Source of the DNA: Bacteroidales bacterium UBA3388
GTDB taxonomy: Bacteria > Bacteroidota > Bacteroidia > Bacteroidales > P3
NCBI GenBank assembly: GCA_002358855.1
Contig: DEPQ01000073.1
Location: 1 to 34,333 of the forward strand
Direction of reading: 5' to 3'
DNA length: 34,333 nucleotides
The notes under the pieces are model-generated. The model did not search any database and had not been told where the DNA came from. It worked only from the letters and a program-made list of their open reading frames with translations. The position numbers and the translations under genes are program-made. Of this stretch, positions 34,316-34,333 are shown in pieces (the stretch's first letter is position 1; each line of letters starts with the position of its first letter).

Positions 34316-34333
34316 GGAGAGATGGGTGAGTGG
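34316..34333 (+). tRNA. tRNA-Ser, 5' end only (cut by window)
   Basis: The last 18 bases (GGAGAGA, T, then GGGTGAGTGG) match the acceptor 5' arm and D-arm start of a bacterial tRNA-Ser. T is at position 8, A14 is in GTGAGTGG, and GGAGAG is the usual tRNA-Ser acceptor start. The anticodon is outside the window, so the isoacceptor is unknown. The promoter and leader lie just upstream. Confidence 0.75.

Overview
The window reads as a chromosomal segment of a low-GC anaerobic-type Bacteroidota, most likely Bacteroidales. Four signs point there: a secreted M6 peptidase with a type IX secretion C-terminal domain, an IPExxxVDY-family protein, GldN/PorN-like proteins, and many promoters of the Bacteroidetes form TTTG-N19/20-TAnnTTTG instead of -35/-10 boxes with Shine-Dalgarno sites. 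I see no phage, insertion sequence, CRISPR array or integration module. Gene density is high and no gap exceeds 300 bases.

Layout. 2-9906 (+): a TIGR01212-type radical SAM protein cut by the window edge, rlmN, a 1388-residue M6 peptidase with its own promoter inside rlmN, then the tight run nadC, YihY-type membrane protein, DegT-type aminotransferase and an initiating sugar transferase. 9956-11581 (-): pruA, convergent to that run across a bidirectional terminator. 11683-15585 (+): an IPExxxVDY-family protein, two GldN/PorN-like exported paralogues, a SpoU methyltransferase, a remnant of an AraC-type regulator, and an outer-membrane-type protein. 15744-22266 (-), transcribed leftward: a Glu-rich protein, gmk, a protein of unknown function, a SpoIIE-type phosphatase, two Sel1-repeat proteins and a phosphohexomutase. 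22424-30516 (+): an AddA/AddB helicase-nuclease pair, an M16 peptidase and a FucP-type sugar transporter. 30582-34085 (-): a phospholipase-D-type synthase, a sigma-54 activator and aroA. The last 18 bases are the start of a tRNA-Ser gene.

How the parts relate. Most genes are housekeeping: tRNA/rRNA modification, NAD synthesis, recombinational repair, nucleotide and aromatic metabolism. The DegT/sugar-transferase pair suggests synthesis and loading of an amino sugar for a surface glycan. The M6 peptidase and the GldN-like proteins both touch the type IX secretion system, one as a cargo and the others as possible relatives of a machine component. The SpoIIE phosphatase, its unknown partner and gmk form an apparent signalling-plus-nucleotide operon with no obvious kinase or anti-sigma partner beside it.

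Most notable for follow-up: the GldN-like pair, in which a W-x2-D/N...P motif with fixed 18-residue spacing recurs in both halves of both proteins; four copies of AAAGAAATA at exactly 21-bp steps before the addA start; a shared 30-nt hairpin sequence at two convergent gene ends; and the unknown partner of the SpoIIE phosphatase, which loosely resembles a catalytically dead nucleotide-cyclase fold. No clearly new multi-gene system is evident.
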